Positions 1 through 8,262 of a stretch of 64,000 nt of DNA are shown one piece after another. Below the pieces are notes generated by a model that saw only the letters and a list, made by a program, of their open reading frames with translations, had not been told where the DNA came from and did no database searches. The position numbers and the translations under genes were made by a program. How positions within the stretch are numbered: position 1 is the first letter of the stretch; each line of letters begins with the position of its first letter. The DNA is from Gallionella sp. GTDB taxonomy: Bacteria; Pseudomonadota; Gammaproteobacteria; Burkholderiales; Gallionellaceae. The DNA is taken from contig JALNYK010000016.1 in the NCBI GenBank assembly GCA_023229845.1, positions 4,040 to 68,039 of the forward strand, in the 5' to 3' direction.

Positions 1-2010
1 AGCGTTCACCATCACGTTGTCGAAGAACGCATCCACCGGCAGGCGCAGCGCGGCGAGCGCCTGCAGCGAGGCGGTGTAGTCGCCCGCGGCGAACGCGGCA
101 TCGGCCTGCGGCGCAATCACGCCCAGCGCCTGGTGCAACGCCTGCTCGGCGGCTTCCGGCAACAGCGCGGCATCGACCTTGTCGCTAATCGCACCCTCGA
201 CCTTTTTCAGGATGTTGCCGACGCGCTTGTTCGCGGCGGCGAGCGCGGCGGCTTCGGGCAACGCGGCGAAGGCGCGGACGGCTTCGAGTTGTTTCGGCAC
301 CAGATGGAACTGCGTCGGGCGCATGCACAACACGGCCTCGACTTCGTTGGTCGTATAACCTTCCTCGCGCATCACGCCGCCGAGGCGCTCGAACACGAAG
401 GTCTCGACCTCGGCGTGCGCATCGCTCAGCAAGCCGTGCGGGAAACCGGAGAATGCGGTCTTGACCAGATCGGGCAGGCTCAGCGGCAACTGCTTCTCGA
501 CCAGCATACGGATCACGCCCAGCGCATGACGGCGCAGCGCGAACGGGTCTTTATCGCCGGTAGGGATCTGGCCGATGCCGAACATGCCGACCAGCGTCTC
601 CAGCTTGTCCGCCAGCGCGACGCAGACGCCCGCCATGTTGCGCGGCAACTCGTCGCCGGCGAAGCGCGGCTTGTAGTGGTCCTCGATGGCGAACGCGATG
701 TCGTCGGACAGGCCGTCGTGCTGCGCGTAGTAGCGCCCCATAATGCCCTGCAGCTCGGGGAACTCGCCGACCATGTCGGTCAGCAGGTCGGCCTTCGCCA
801 GCAACGCGGCCTGATCGGCCTGCGCCGCCAGCGCATCGCCGCCGAGCTGCGCACCGATGGCGCGCGCAATCGCCTGCACGCGCTGCACGCGCTCGCCCTG
901 CGTGCCAAGCTTGTTGTGGTACACGACCTTGGACAGGCCCAGCACGCGCGCGTCCAGCGGCTTCTTGCGGTCCTGGTCGAAGAAGAACTTCGCATCGGCC
1001 AGACGCGGACGCACCACGCGCTCATTGCCGCCGATCACCAGACTCGCATCCTTAGGGCTGATGTTCGATACGATCAGGAACTTGTTGGTGAGCTTGCCCG
1101 CAGCGTCCAGCAGCGGGAAATATTTCTGGTTCGCCTTCATCGTCAGGATCAGGCATTCCTGCGGCACGGCAAGGAACTCCGTTTCAAACTGGCCGAGCAG
1201 CACGTTCGGGCGCTCGACCAGCGCGGTCACTTCGTCCAGCAGCGCATCGTCCTCGATGGGCTTCAACCCTTGCTTCGTGGCGGCGGCAGTCAGTTGTTTG
1301 ACGATCTCGGCGCGACGCGCGGCGAAGCTCGCGACGACCGCGCCTTCGGTTTCCAGTTGCTGCGCATAGCTGTCGGCGTCCTTCAACGTCACGGTCGCGT
1401 GAGCGGCCTCGAAGCGGTGGCCATGCGTCTCGCGTCCGGCATTCAGGCCCAACGTGGAGATAGGCACGATGTCCGCGCCGTGCAGCGCGACTAGCCCGTG
1501 CGCGGGGCGCACGAAGTTCACACTGCTCCAGCCGTCGGCCAGCTGGTAGGTCATCACCTTGGCGATGGGCAGCTTCGCGAGCGCGTCTTCCAGCGCCTTC
1601 TGCAATCCGTCGGCCAGCAACGCGCCTTTCGCGACGCTGTCGTAGAACAGCGCCTCGTTCTTGCCGTCCGGCGCGCGCTTGAGATTCGGCACCGCCGATG
1701 CGTCCGCACCCAGCGCGGCGAGGCGCTTCAGCAGCGCGGGCGTGGCATTGCCTTCCGCATCGAGGCCGACGCTGACCGGCATCAGCTTCTGCGACACCGA
1801 CTTGTCCGCGGCCTGCGCCGCGACGTTCGTGACATGCACCGCGAGACGGCGCGGCGACGCATAGGAAACAACCGCCGCATCGGCAGCCGCCAGCCCTTGC
1901 GCCTTCAGGCTCGCGGACAGGGTCTCGGCGAAACTCTCGCCCAGCCTCTTCAGCGACTTCGGCGGGAGCTCTTCGACGAACAACTCGACCAATAAATTTT
2001 TACTGCTCAT
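1..2010 (-). CDS. glyS: Glycine--tRNA ligase beta subunit, 3' end cut by the window
   Basis: This is the beta subunit of the bacterial alpha2beta2 glycyl-tRNA synthetase, which charges tRNA-Gly in the cytoplasm together with GlyQ. The minus-strand frame opens with an ATG at 2010 and reads MSSKNLLVELFVEELPPK, the typical N-terminus of GlyS. It stays open for 670 codons to the left edge, where it reads PVDAFFDNVMV, a conserved stretch close to the C-terminus of the family. The family is about 690 to 700 residues long, so only the last few tens of residues are missing. It lies downstream of glyQ in the same direction, as is usual, but the two genes are separated by a palindromic repeat. The antisense frames here are shadows. 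Confidence 0.96.
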   Translation of the reverse strand, partial: MSSKNLLVELFVEELPPKSLKRLGESFAETLSASLKAQGLAAADAAVVSYASPRRLAVHVTNVAAQAADKSVSQKLMPVSVGLDAEGNATPALLKRLAALGADASAVPNLKRAPDGKNEALFYDSVAKGALLADGLQKALEDALAKLPIAKVMTYQLADGWSSVNFVRPAHGLVALHGADIVPISTLGLNAGRETHGHRFEAAHATVTLKDADSYAQQLETEGAVVASFAARRAEIVKQLTAAATKQGLKPIEDDALLDEVTALVERPNVLLGQFETEFLAVPQECLILTMKANQKYFPLLDAAGKLTNKFLIVSNISPKDASLVIGGNERVVRPRLADAKFFFDQDRKKPLDARVLGLSKVVYHNKLGTQGERVQRVQAIARAIGAQLGGDALAAQADQAALLAKADLLTDMVGEFPELQGIMGRYYAQHDGLSDDIAFAIEDHYKPRFAGDELPRNMAGVCVALADKLETLVGMFGIGQIPTGDKDPFALRRHALGVIRMLVEKQLPLSLPDLVKTAFSGFPHGLLSDAHAEVETFVFERLGGVMREEGYTTNEVEAVLCMRPTQFHLVPKQLEAVRAFAALPEAAALAAANKRVGNILKKVEGAISDKVDAALLPEAAEQALHQALGVIAPQADAAFAAGDYTASLQALAALRLPVDAFFDNVMVNA

Positions 2011-2020
2011 ATTAAAACCC

Positions 2021-2138
2021 CGTCATTCCGGCGCAGGCCGGAATCCAGTTGATTGAATGACTCCCGCATCGCGGGACAAAAGTTGTCCGCTGCGCGGAGT
2101 TGTTGTCTTGCTGGATTCCGGCCTGCGCCGGAATGACG
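2021..2138. repeat. Composite palindromic repeat between glyQ and glyS
   Basis: Two 28-bp arms (2021-2048 and 2111-2138) are perfect inverted copies of each other. Each arm is itself nearly palindromic around ATTCCGGC...GCCGGAAT. The 62 bp between them hold a smaller CCCGC-GCGGG stem. The arm sequence is of the common CGTCATTCC...GGAATCCAG class of dispersed bacterial palindromes. A related copy lies inside mutY at 8806-8876. The repeat fills most of the gap between two genes that would be expected in one operon, so it may affect read-through or mRNA stability. Confidence 0.9.
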
Positions 2139-2157
2139 GCATAGGCTGTATTCAGAC

Positions 2158-3144
2158 TCACGCCGCCGCCCTCTTCTCGATTTGCGCCAGCACTTCGTCC
2201 GCCCATTCCTTCGGTGCCATCGGGAAGCCGAGTCTTGCGCGGCTGTCGTAATAGCTCTGCGCAACGCCGCGCGCGAGGTTGCGGATGCGGCCGATGTAGG
2301 CCGCGCGCTCGGTCACCGAGATCGCGCCGCGCGCGTCCAGCAGGTTAAAGCTGTGCGCAGCCTTCAGCACCTGTTCATAGGCCGGCAGCGCGAGCTGCTG
2401 TTCCATCAGGTGCTTGGCCTGTTTCTCGTGCGCGCCGAACGCGGTGAACAGGAAATCGGCATCGCTGTGTTCGAAGTTGTAGGTGGACTGCTCGACCTCG
2501 TTCTGATGGAACACGTCGCCGTAGCTGACTCCGGGCGAATAGGTCAGGTCAAACACGTTCTCCACGCCCTGCAGATACATCGCGAGGCGTTCGAGGCCGT
2601 AGGTGATCTCGCCGGTGATCGGCTTGCAGTCGATGCCGCCGACCTGCTGGAAATAGGTGAACTGCGTCACTTCCATGCCGTTCAGCCAAACTTCCCAGCC
2701 CAGCCCCCACGCGCCCAGCGTCGGGTTCTCCCAGTCGTCCTCGACGAAGCGGATGTCGTTCTGCTTCAAGTCGAAACCCAGCGCCTCCAGCGAGCCGAGA
2801 TACAGGTCGAGGATATTCGCCGGCGCAGGCTTGAGCACCACCTGGAACTGGTAATAGTGCTGCAAACGGTTCGGGTTCTCGCCGTAGCGCCCGTCCTTGG
2901 GGCGGCGCGAAGGCTGCACGTAAGCGGCCTTCCACGGTTCGGGCCCGAGCGCGCGCAGAAAGGTCGCGGTGTGCGAAGTGCCCGCGCCGACTTCCATGTC
3001 GTATGGCTGCAGCAGCGTGCAGCCCTGCTTGTCCCAGTAGTTCTGCAGGGTCAGGATGATTTGCTGAAAGCTGAGCCCCTGGCTCAGCTTCGGTGAAGAC
3101 TCACTTCCACACGTGGAAGTGATGTCGGAACCAAATGTCTGCAT
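2158..3144 (-). CDS. glyQ: Glycine--tRNA ligase alpha subunit
   Basis: This is the catalytic alpha subunit of glycyl-tRNA synthetase; it makes glycyl-adenylate and pairs with GlyS. The protein carries the family blocks FQQIILTLQNYWDKQGC, QPYDMEVGAGTSHTATF and PSRRPKDGRYGENPNR. I chose the ATG at 3144 (MQTFGSD), giving 328 residues. The frame stays open farther upstream, but those residues look non-coding. Even from 3144 the protein has about 20 more residues at its start than the usual family N-terminus, which begins near LSFQQII. That extension is encoded by two perfect palindromes (3068-3090 and 3101-3122). No in-frame ATG lies between 3144 and the conserved core. Ribosome-binding sequence before the ATG is weak. 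Confidence 0.95.
   Translation of the reverse strand: MQTFGSDITSTCGSESSPKLSQGLSFQQIILTLQNYWDKQGCTLLQPYDMEVGAGTSHTATFLRALGPEPWKAAYVQPSRRPKDGRYGENPNRLQHYYQFQVVLKPAPANILDLYLGSLEALGFDLKQNDIRFVEDDWENPTLGAWGLGWEVWLNGMEVTQFTYFQQVGGIDCKPITGEITYGLERLAMYLQGVENVFDLTYSPGVSYGDVFHQNEVEQSTYNFEHSDADFLFTAFGAHEKQAKHLMEQQLALPAYEQVLKAAHSFNLLDARGAISVTERAAYIGRIRNLARGVAQSYYDSRARLGFPMAPKEWADEVLAQIEKRAAA
3068..3122 (-). promoter_or_regulatory. Two adjacent perfect palindromes in the 5' coding end of glyQ
   Basis: AAGCTGAGCC (3068-3077) pairs with GGCTCAGCTT (3081-3090) across a 3-nt loop. TCACTTCCAC (3101-3110) pairs with GTGGAAGTGA (3113-3122) across a 2-nt centre. Both lie within the first 26 codons of glyQ, in the part that extends beyond the normal family start. 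As mRNA they would form two stable hairpins just downstream of the start codon. A role in translation control is an inference; they could equally be the residue of a palindromic insertion. Confidence 0.55.
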
Positions 3145-3303
3145 GGTCGAATTCTTGAGCGTTTTCAAAGTGGCGCATTTTACCGGTTTTCGCCCGCCGC
3201 CGCAGGGCGAATCCCGCCGCCGATTCGCCAAAAAGACGGCTTTCAGCCGATTTACTCAAGGTTGGGTGGAAGCCGCCGATATAGCAATTGAAAGGAGAAC
3301 GCC

Positions 3304-3468
3304 ATGTTAAAAGTATTCCTCACTCAAGACCCGCAGACACTGCGCGCACTCTACGACAGTGAAGCGAAATTACTGGGCGTGTTCCAATCGATGTGCGAAG
3401 CACAGGAAACGCTTGGGGACATGCTGAACTTCTGCAGCATCCGCTTCATCAACTATACGGTTCATTAA
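3304..3468 (+). CDS. Small protein of unknown function, 54 residues
   Basis: An ATG at 3304 is preceded at good spacing by a strong ribosome-binding sequence (AAAGGAGAAC). The frame runs 54 codons to TAA at 3466 and begins MLKVFLTQDPQTLRALYDSE. The product is mildly acidic, without a membrane segment, and has two cysteines near residues 31 and 44. I do not recognise a family. It is divergent from glyQ and lies upstream of ubiX in the same direction, 132 bp away. The ribosome site is the main argument that it is real; it would be missed by callers with a 60-residue cutoff. Confidence 0.55.
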   Translation: MLKVFLTQDPQTLRALYDSEAKLLGVFQSMCEAQETLGDMLNFCSIRFINYTVH

Positions 3469-3600
3469 CCCCATCCGCTCGCGCCCCGGTCGAAAGTACC
3501 CTCGACCAGGGTGCGCTTATCCCCCCGCCGCCGGATTCGTTGATAATATGCCGGACGCCCTCTCCCGCCGTGGGAAAGGGGGACTCGACGGCACCCGATC

Positions 3601-4200
3601 ATGAAAACCATCACCCTCGCCTTCACCGGCGCATCCGGCCTGCCCTACGGCATGCGCCTGCTCGAATGCCTGTTGCAAAGCGGACAGCGCGTCCACCTCG
3701 TCTACTCGCAAGCCGCACAGATCGTCGCCAAACAGGAACTGGATCTCACGCTGCCCAGCCGCCCGCAAGACGCGGAGCAGATGTTCAAGGAACGCTTCGG
3801 CCAATTCAGCGGCGAGTTAAAGGTGTTCGGCATCCAGGACTGGTACGCCCCCATGGCCTCCGGCTCCAACCCCGGCGACGCGATGGTGGTCTGCCCCTGC
3901 ACCATGGGCACGCTGGGCAAGATCGCCGGCGGCATCAGCGACGACCTGATCTGCCGAGCCGCCGATGTGATACTCAAGGAGAAACGCACGCTGATCCTAG
4001 TGCCGCGGGAGATGCCGTTCTCGGCGATCCATCTGGAGAACATGCTCAGGCTGTCGCATGCCGGCGCGACCATCATGCCGCCGAATCCGGGGTTCTATCA
4101 CCATCCGCAGAGCGTGCAGGATGTGGTGGATTTTGTGGTGGCGAGGGTGATGGATCATCTCGGTGTCGAGCAGTCTCTGATGAAGAAGTGGGGCGATTAA
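3601..4200 (+). CDS. ubiX: Flavin prenyltransferase UbiX
   Basis: UbiX joins a dimethylallyl group to FMN to make the prenylated flavin used by UbiD-type decarboxylases, a step needed for ubiquinone synthesis. The 199-residue protein starts MKTITLAFTGASGLPYG, with the flavin-binding GASG near residues 9-12. It also has the conserved CPCTMGTLGKIAGG stretch near residue 100, LVPREMPFSAIHLENM, and IMPPNPGFYHHP. Length and motifs match the family throughout. The gene follows a small unknown gene and a degenerate CCTCTCCC-type palindrome near 3555-3585. No ubiD is in the window. Confidence 0.95.
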   Translation: MKTITLAFTGASGLPYGMRLLECLLQSGQRVHLVYSQAAQIVAKQELDLTLPSRPQDAEQMFKERFGQFSGELKVFGIQDWYAPMASGSNPGDAMVVCPCTMGTLGKIAGGISDDLICRAADVILKEKRTLILVPREMPFSAIHLENMLRLSHAGATIMPPNPGFYHHPQSVQDVVDFVVARVMDHLGVEQSLMKKWGD

Positions 4201-4207
4201 AATTACT

Positions 4208-4240
4208 CCGTTCGTGCTGAGCTTGTCGAAGCATGAACGG
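4208..4240. repeat. Dispersed palindrome just after ubiX
   Basis: CCGTTCGTGCT (4208-4218) faces a near-complementary AAGCATGAACGG arm across a short GAGCTTGTCG loop. It starts eight bases after the ubiX stop and could act as a transcript-end structure, though no run of T follows. A longer relative lies at 9479-9534 and a related CCGTTCATGG arm forms part of the terminator at 11928-11966. This class of hairpin is common in proteobacterial genomes. Confidence 0.8.
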
Positions 4241-4261
4241 ATTTAGTCGGCGCTCAACAGA

Positions 4262-4466
4262 AACCGTCGGGGGTTGCCCGACAGCAAGATACCTTTCTTG
4301 TCTTGCCAAGAAAGGTATCCCAAAGAAGGCGCCCCCGGTTTGCCGCCGCTTCGCGGTTCCCTGCGTTGCTCGACTGGTCAGGCGGCTGCGGAACTCGCGC
4401 TTCGCGCTCAGACAGTCCTCGCCGACTACCCCTGACCAGCCTGCGCTACTCGGCGGCGCACAGGGG
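4262..4466 (+). repeat. Long structured repeat, left copy flanking the HNH-like gene
   Basis: This roughly 205-bp block is an inverted copy of 5474-5682, similar along its whole length by eye. It contains its own hairpins: a 13-bp stem at 4288-4300 / 4307-4319 and an outer GGTCAGG / CCTGACC stem around 4377-4439. Stems in the two copies differ by paired changes that keep the pairing (GATACC/GGTATC here, GTTCC/GGAAC in the right copy). Open frames in it give arginine- and serine-rich peptides and are not credible genes. Together the two copies bracket an AT-rich gene. Confidence 0.88.
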
Positions 4467-4492
4467 AAAGAAAAGAAAACCCGCAATTCCTT

Positions 4493-4515
4493 GGGGGAGC
4501 ACTTCGTGCCCCCCC
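4493..4515 (+). other. GC hairpin between left repeat and HNH-like gene
   Basis: GGGGGAGCAC and GTGCCCCCC form an imperfect stem around a TTC loop, about 55 bp before the ATG of the HNH-like gene. It could be a transcript structure or simply part of the repeat element. No T run follows, so a terminator is unlikely. Confidence 0.4.
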
Positions 4516-4568
4516 GCCGTACTGAAAAATATTGCGAACACTTTATGGAGTCTTGAAAGTAACCAAAT

Positions 4569-5351
4569 ATGGGAAAAACCAAACGACTAGACAAACAAAA
4601 CTTCCTGAAGAAGCACCCGTTTTGCTGTTTTTGCGGAGGAACAAAGCCCGCAGAAGAAATCGATCATGTACCAGGACGTGTATTTTTCAGGGATCGACAA
4701 TGGCCAGATGGATACATATTTCCAGCTTGCATTGAATGCAATCGAGCTACTCGTTATGAAGAAAAAGTGATCGCACTTTTGTGTCGATTCAACAATAGTA
4801 ACGAGACTGAAATTGATCATGCAGAGTTCGAAAAAATGGCCAGGGAAGTAGCTAGGCATGACCCAGAATTCATCTCTGATATACGACCATTAAGCGCCAA
4901 CGAGACACGTCGCTTTCTGAGAGATCACAACATTGAAAAACCAACAACAATCACCACAGCTGAAATACCTATCGTCAAGATTGGCGATATTGTAAATAAG
5001 TCCGTTCGCAAATTTGGACGGAAATTATTTTTGGCATTGTGGTTTAAACATACCGGAATGGCCTTGCCGAAGTCAGGTGCAATGCGCATTGTATGGATGA
5101 CCAATGCCTCACCAGCAATTGATGACACAGCTCTAATCGCCATGTTTAACACACTAAATGGCATTCCCCCGATAATCAAAAATAGTCGCCATCTACATGA
5201 TCAATTCACATACCGATATGTAGTTACAGCGACTGGAGATGGCGCAGGTTTCTTTGTATGGTTTCGACAGTCTTTTGGCTTGCTATGCACAATGGCCGTT
5301 GACAAAAGCATGATTAAAAATGATCCGACAAATATTGAGGTGCCATTTTGA
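4569..5351 (+). CDS. HNH-like zinc-binding protein, probable acquired gene
   Basis: This 260-residue protein has a CxxC pair (Cys19, Cys22), then IDH (Asp32-His33), then a CxxC followed by Asn (Cys54, Cys57, Asn58). That spacing resembles HNH/His-Me finger nucleases, in which DH and N are active-site residues and the two CxxC pairs bind zinc. The usual third histidine or equivalent after the Asn is not obvious, so nuclease activity is uncertain. The C-terminal two thirds match nothing I recognise. The gene is much richer in A and T than its neighbours and is bracketed by inverted repeats, which suggests horizontal acquisition. The start ATG has no strong ribosome site. It could be a solitary homing-type nuclease, a defence nuclease or a degenerate relative. 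Confidence 0.7.
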   Translation: MGKTKRLDKQNFLKKHPFCCFCGGTKPAEEIDHVPGRVFFRDRQWPDGYIFPACIECNRATRYEEKVIALLCRFNNSNETEIDHAEFEKMAREVARHDPEFISDIRPLSANETRRFLRDHNIEKPTTITTAEIPIVKIGDIVNKSVRKFGRKLFLALWFKHTGMALPKSGAMRIVWMTNASPAIDDTALIAMFNTLNGIPPIIKNSRHLHDQFTYRYVVTATGDGAGFFVWFRQSFGLLCTMAVDKSMIKNDPTNIEVPF

Positions 5352-5473
5352 AAATGCTATTGCAGCTTGCGTAGGGCGCAATAACCAACGGGCATTGCGC
5401 CGTATATAGAGCCCTACAAAGCAGGCATGGCGGGCGTAGCCCGCCATCAGGGTTTACGGTTTTGAATTTTCAT

Positions 5474-5682
5474 CCCCTGTGCGCCGCCGAGTAGCGGAGA
5501 ACGGTCAGGGGTAGTCGGCGAGGACTGTCTGAGCGCGTAGCGCGAGTTCCGCAGCCGCCTGACCGTTTGAGCAACGCAGGGAACCGCGTAGCGGCGGCAA
5601 ACCGGGGGCGCCTTTTCTTTGGTTCCTTTCTTTTGGCGAAGCAAAAGAAAGGAACTAGCTGTCGGGCTACCCCCGACGGTTT
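5474..5682 (-). repeat. Long structured repeat, right copy flanking the HNH-like gene
   Basis: This is the inverted partner of 4262-4466. It includes a 14-bp perfect stem (5622-5635 with 5642-5655) in the position of the left copy's 13-bp stem, with a different sequence but preserved pairing, and a CGGTCAGG / CCTGACCG outer stem. The outer ends of both copies read CCCCCGACGGTTT or its complement. The 122 bp between the HNH-like stop and this copy, and the 71 bp to the histidine kinase stop, hold no gene. The latter includes a partial GGGT...AACCC palindrome ending CCTAC. Confidence 0.88.
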
Positions 5683-5753
5683 TGGTTTTAAATTGATGGG
5701 TATCGCTACGCTCAACCCATCCTACGGATTCTCGCTCCCGTGCTAGCCAAGCT

Positions 5754-8051
5754 TCAATCCGCCGCTATCCGCACAACGATCTCCGTGCCTGTACCAGCAC
5801 GGCTTTCGATGAAAACCGTTCCGCCATGCATGAGCGCGCGCTCCCGCATGCCGACCAAGCCGAACGAGCCTTTTTTCTTTTTGCTGGTATCGAAACCTGT
5901 TCCGTTGTCGCGCACACTCAGAACGTAACCGGTCGCATCCTTGCTCAGGGCGATCCCCACCTTGTCGGCTTGCGCATGCTTGGCGATATTGTTGAGGGCT
6001 TCCTGCACGATGCGGAACAGGGCGAGAGACTTACTTTCATCGAGCCGGATTTCTTCGTCTGCAATCTGCAGTTCGCATTGAATACTCATGTTCGAAACGA
6101 AGTTTTCGACCAGCCACTTGAGCGCGGCGGCAATGCCGTAATCCAGCGCCGGCGGCCGCAATGCCGAAACGATGTTGCGCGCCGTGCCTATCGCCCTGTC
6201 GGTCAGCATTTGCGCCTCCTGCAACTGCCCGCATACCCCCCCCGAATTTGCCACACAATCGTGAACATATCCGGAGACCTTCAATTTCAACAAGAACAGG
6301 ATTTGCCCCAGGTCGTCGTGCAACTCGCGCGCGAGATGGGCTTTCTCTTCCTCGCGCGCGGACTGGAGATGCGCCGCGAGTTCGCGCAGTTGGCGCTCCG
6401 TTTGCTTGAGCCTGGTGATATCGCGACCGATGGTAATGGCGCCGGATATGCGTCCGTCCACCGCCCGTTCCGCCACGATATAAATGAAACCGGTGCGCAC
6501 CTCGCCGGACGGTAGCGGCAACTCCATTTCGAACTCGCTGCGTTCGCCCGTGGCGAGCGTGTGTTTCAGGGCTTGCAGATAAATTTCCGGCAACTCGACG
6601 GGATTTGCCTCCTGCGGCGACAAGCCTATCGTTTGTTTCTCGGTAACGGAGAACATCCGCTCCATTGCCGGATTGACATAAGTGCGGCGGCCTTCGCGGT
6701 CGTAACGGATCAGGATGTCGGGAAAATTCTCCGCCAAGGTGCGGAATTGTTGTTCGCTGGCGCGCAGCGCCCCCTCGGCGACTTTGCGCTCGGTGATGTC
6801 ATGGACATTTCCGTACCACATCACACCACCGTCCGGGTGAGGTTCCGGGTTGGTATTGCTTTCCATCCAGCGCTCGCCTTTGGCTGGATGCAAAATGCGG
6901 TACTCCTCGTGCCAAGTGGTCAAGGAACGAGCAGACTCGGCAATAGAGTCCTGTACCATTTGGGCGTCATCGGGATGCGTTCTCGCCAGAAGTGGCGTTG
7001 CGTCAACGGCGACATCTTGCGGTGTCAAACCGAAATGCGCCCATATTTTTGAGGTCACATAGGGCATGCACATGCTGCCGTCGGGGCGCAGGTAAAAACT
7101 ACCCATCATGCCGGGGGAGGACTCTGCCAACGCACGAAGCTCTCGCTCGCGACTCACCAGCGATTTTTCCATCCGCTTGCGCTCGGTGATGTCGCGAACA
7201 AACACGAAGTTCACGCCACCATCCGATTCAGAATAGCTGACGCTGACTTCAAGATCGATCAAGTGTCCCTGCTTATGGCGGTGGCGTGTCTCGAAACGGT
7301 CATAGCCGATTGCCATGACCTTTTTGATATGCGCCGCTATTTCGTCCGGCGATTCATCCGCCTCCAGTTCGGAAATACACATGATCAGCAACTCTGCGCG
7401 CGAGTAGCCGACCATGTTGCAGAATGCCTCGTTGGCTTCGAGGATGCGCGCATCCTTTACCCTCGTCACCCAGAACCCATCCAGCGAAGTCTGAATGATT
7501 TTCTGTTGTTCCAGCAGACGCCGTTGCGCCTCGCTTGCGCGCAACGCGGCTTCCGCCCGCTTGCGCTCGGTGATGTCGGTCAGCGCGAGGCGCACCACGG
7601 GTTCCAGGCTATCTCTTGCCAGACGCAAAGAATCGATCTGGACATCCATGCGATAACCATCGGCGCGCAGGATGCACAACTCGCAGGTCAGTTTTCCCTC
7701 GTGTTGCCGCGCGGCCATGAAGTGCCTATTCCAGAAATCATTGTCTTCGAGAGCAAGAAACTCGGCGAAACGGCGGCGGCGCAAATTGCTGCGCTCATCT
7801 CCCAGCATCGCGGCACCGGTGAGGTTGATTTCGGTTATCAATGCTTTGTGGCTGAGGGTGAGATAACCGACAGGAGAGAAATCATAGAAATCGATATAGC
7901 GATCACGCGACTCTTCCAGCAGATCTCTGGCTTGCAACAACTCCTCATTCTGGATTTCCAGATCGATCTGGCGCGCCTGAAGTTCAGTCCGTTGCATTCC
8001 TGCCGGTGGGATCGAGGCATCAATGGCGGGCATATCTTGCCGCTTTTTCAT
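5754..8051 (-). CDS. Multi-PAS sensor histidine kinase, NarL/DegS-type
   Basis: This 765-residue protein is a soluble sensor kinase with no membrane segment. After a coiled-coil start it has four PAS units at about 45-165, 175-295, 300-425 and 430-550, each of the first three ending in an ITERK-type linker. A HisKA_3 dimerisation domain follows with ARELHDDLGQ, putting the phospho-histidine at about His578. The C-terminal ATPase domain has EALNNIAKHA near 685 and DNGTGF and GLVGMRERA near 715-735. Kinases of this class normally signal to a LuxR-family regulator, but none is adjacent, so it is an orphan here. PAS content suggests redox, oxygen or small-ligand sensing; the signal cannot be read from sequence. 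Confidence 0.9.
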   Translation of the reverse strand: MKKRQDMPAIDASIPPAGMQRTELQARQIDLEIQNEELLQARDLLEESRDRYIDFYDFSPVGYLTLSHKALITEINLTGAAMLGDERSNLRRRRFAEFLALEDNDFWNRHFMAARQHEGKLTCELCILRADGYRMDVQIDSLRLARDSLEPVVRLALTDITERKRAEAALRASEAQRRLLEQQKIIQTSLDGFWVTRVKDARILEANEAFCNMVGYSRAELLIMCISELEADESPDEIAAHIKKVMAIGYDRFETRHRHKQGHLIDLEVSVSYSESDGGVNFVFVRDITERKRMEKSLVSRERELRALAESSPGMMGSFYLRPDGSMCMPYVTSKIWAHFGLTPQDVAVDATPLLARTHPDDAQMVQDSIAESARSLTTWHEEYRILHPAKGERWMESNTNPEPHPDGGVMWYGNVHDITERKVAEGALRASEQQFRTLAENFPDILIRYDREGRRTYVNPAMERMFSVTEKQTIGLSPQEANPVELPEIYLQALKHTLATGERSEFEMELPLPSGEVRTGFIYIVAERAVDGRISGAITIGRDITRLKQTERQLRELAAHLQSAREEEKAHLARELHDDLGQILFLLKLKVSGYVHDCVANSGGVCGQLQEAQMLTDRAIGTARNIVSALRPPALDYGIAAALKWLVENFVSNMSIQCELQIADEEIRLDESKSLALFRIVQEALNNIAKHAQADKVGIALSKDATGYVLSVRDNGTGFDTSKKKKGSFGLVGMRERALMHGGTVFIESRAGTGTEIVVRIAAD

Positions 8052-8262
8052 GTCATTTTCTCGACAGTTAGAGGTGCCGATTTCGCACTACTCGGCAGAT
8101 GGTAACGATTCTACCGCCACGTTCAGCCCCCCATCAAATTAACCGAGAAGAACAAATCCGTCGACCAGGCTCTTCACGGTGCCCCGTGCGCGAAGTGACG
8201 ACGGAGAGATGATTATCCCAAGGATATTCGAGCCATTCTCTTTTCAGATTAGCAGAAATCTA

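Noticed and set aside
133..1494. Long plus-strand open frame of 453 codons opposite glyS
   Set aside because: It lies antisense to the well-conserved glyS and reads as arginine-, leucine- and histidine-rich sequence without a family; it is a product of high GC.
4233..4594. Open frames of about 95-173 codons in the left long repeat
   Set aside because: They translate the repeat itself and recur in the inverted copy at 5447-5715 in other frames; the paired changes fit a folded nucleic acid, not a protein.
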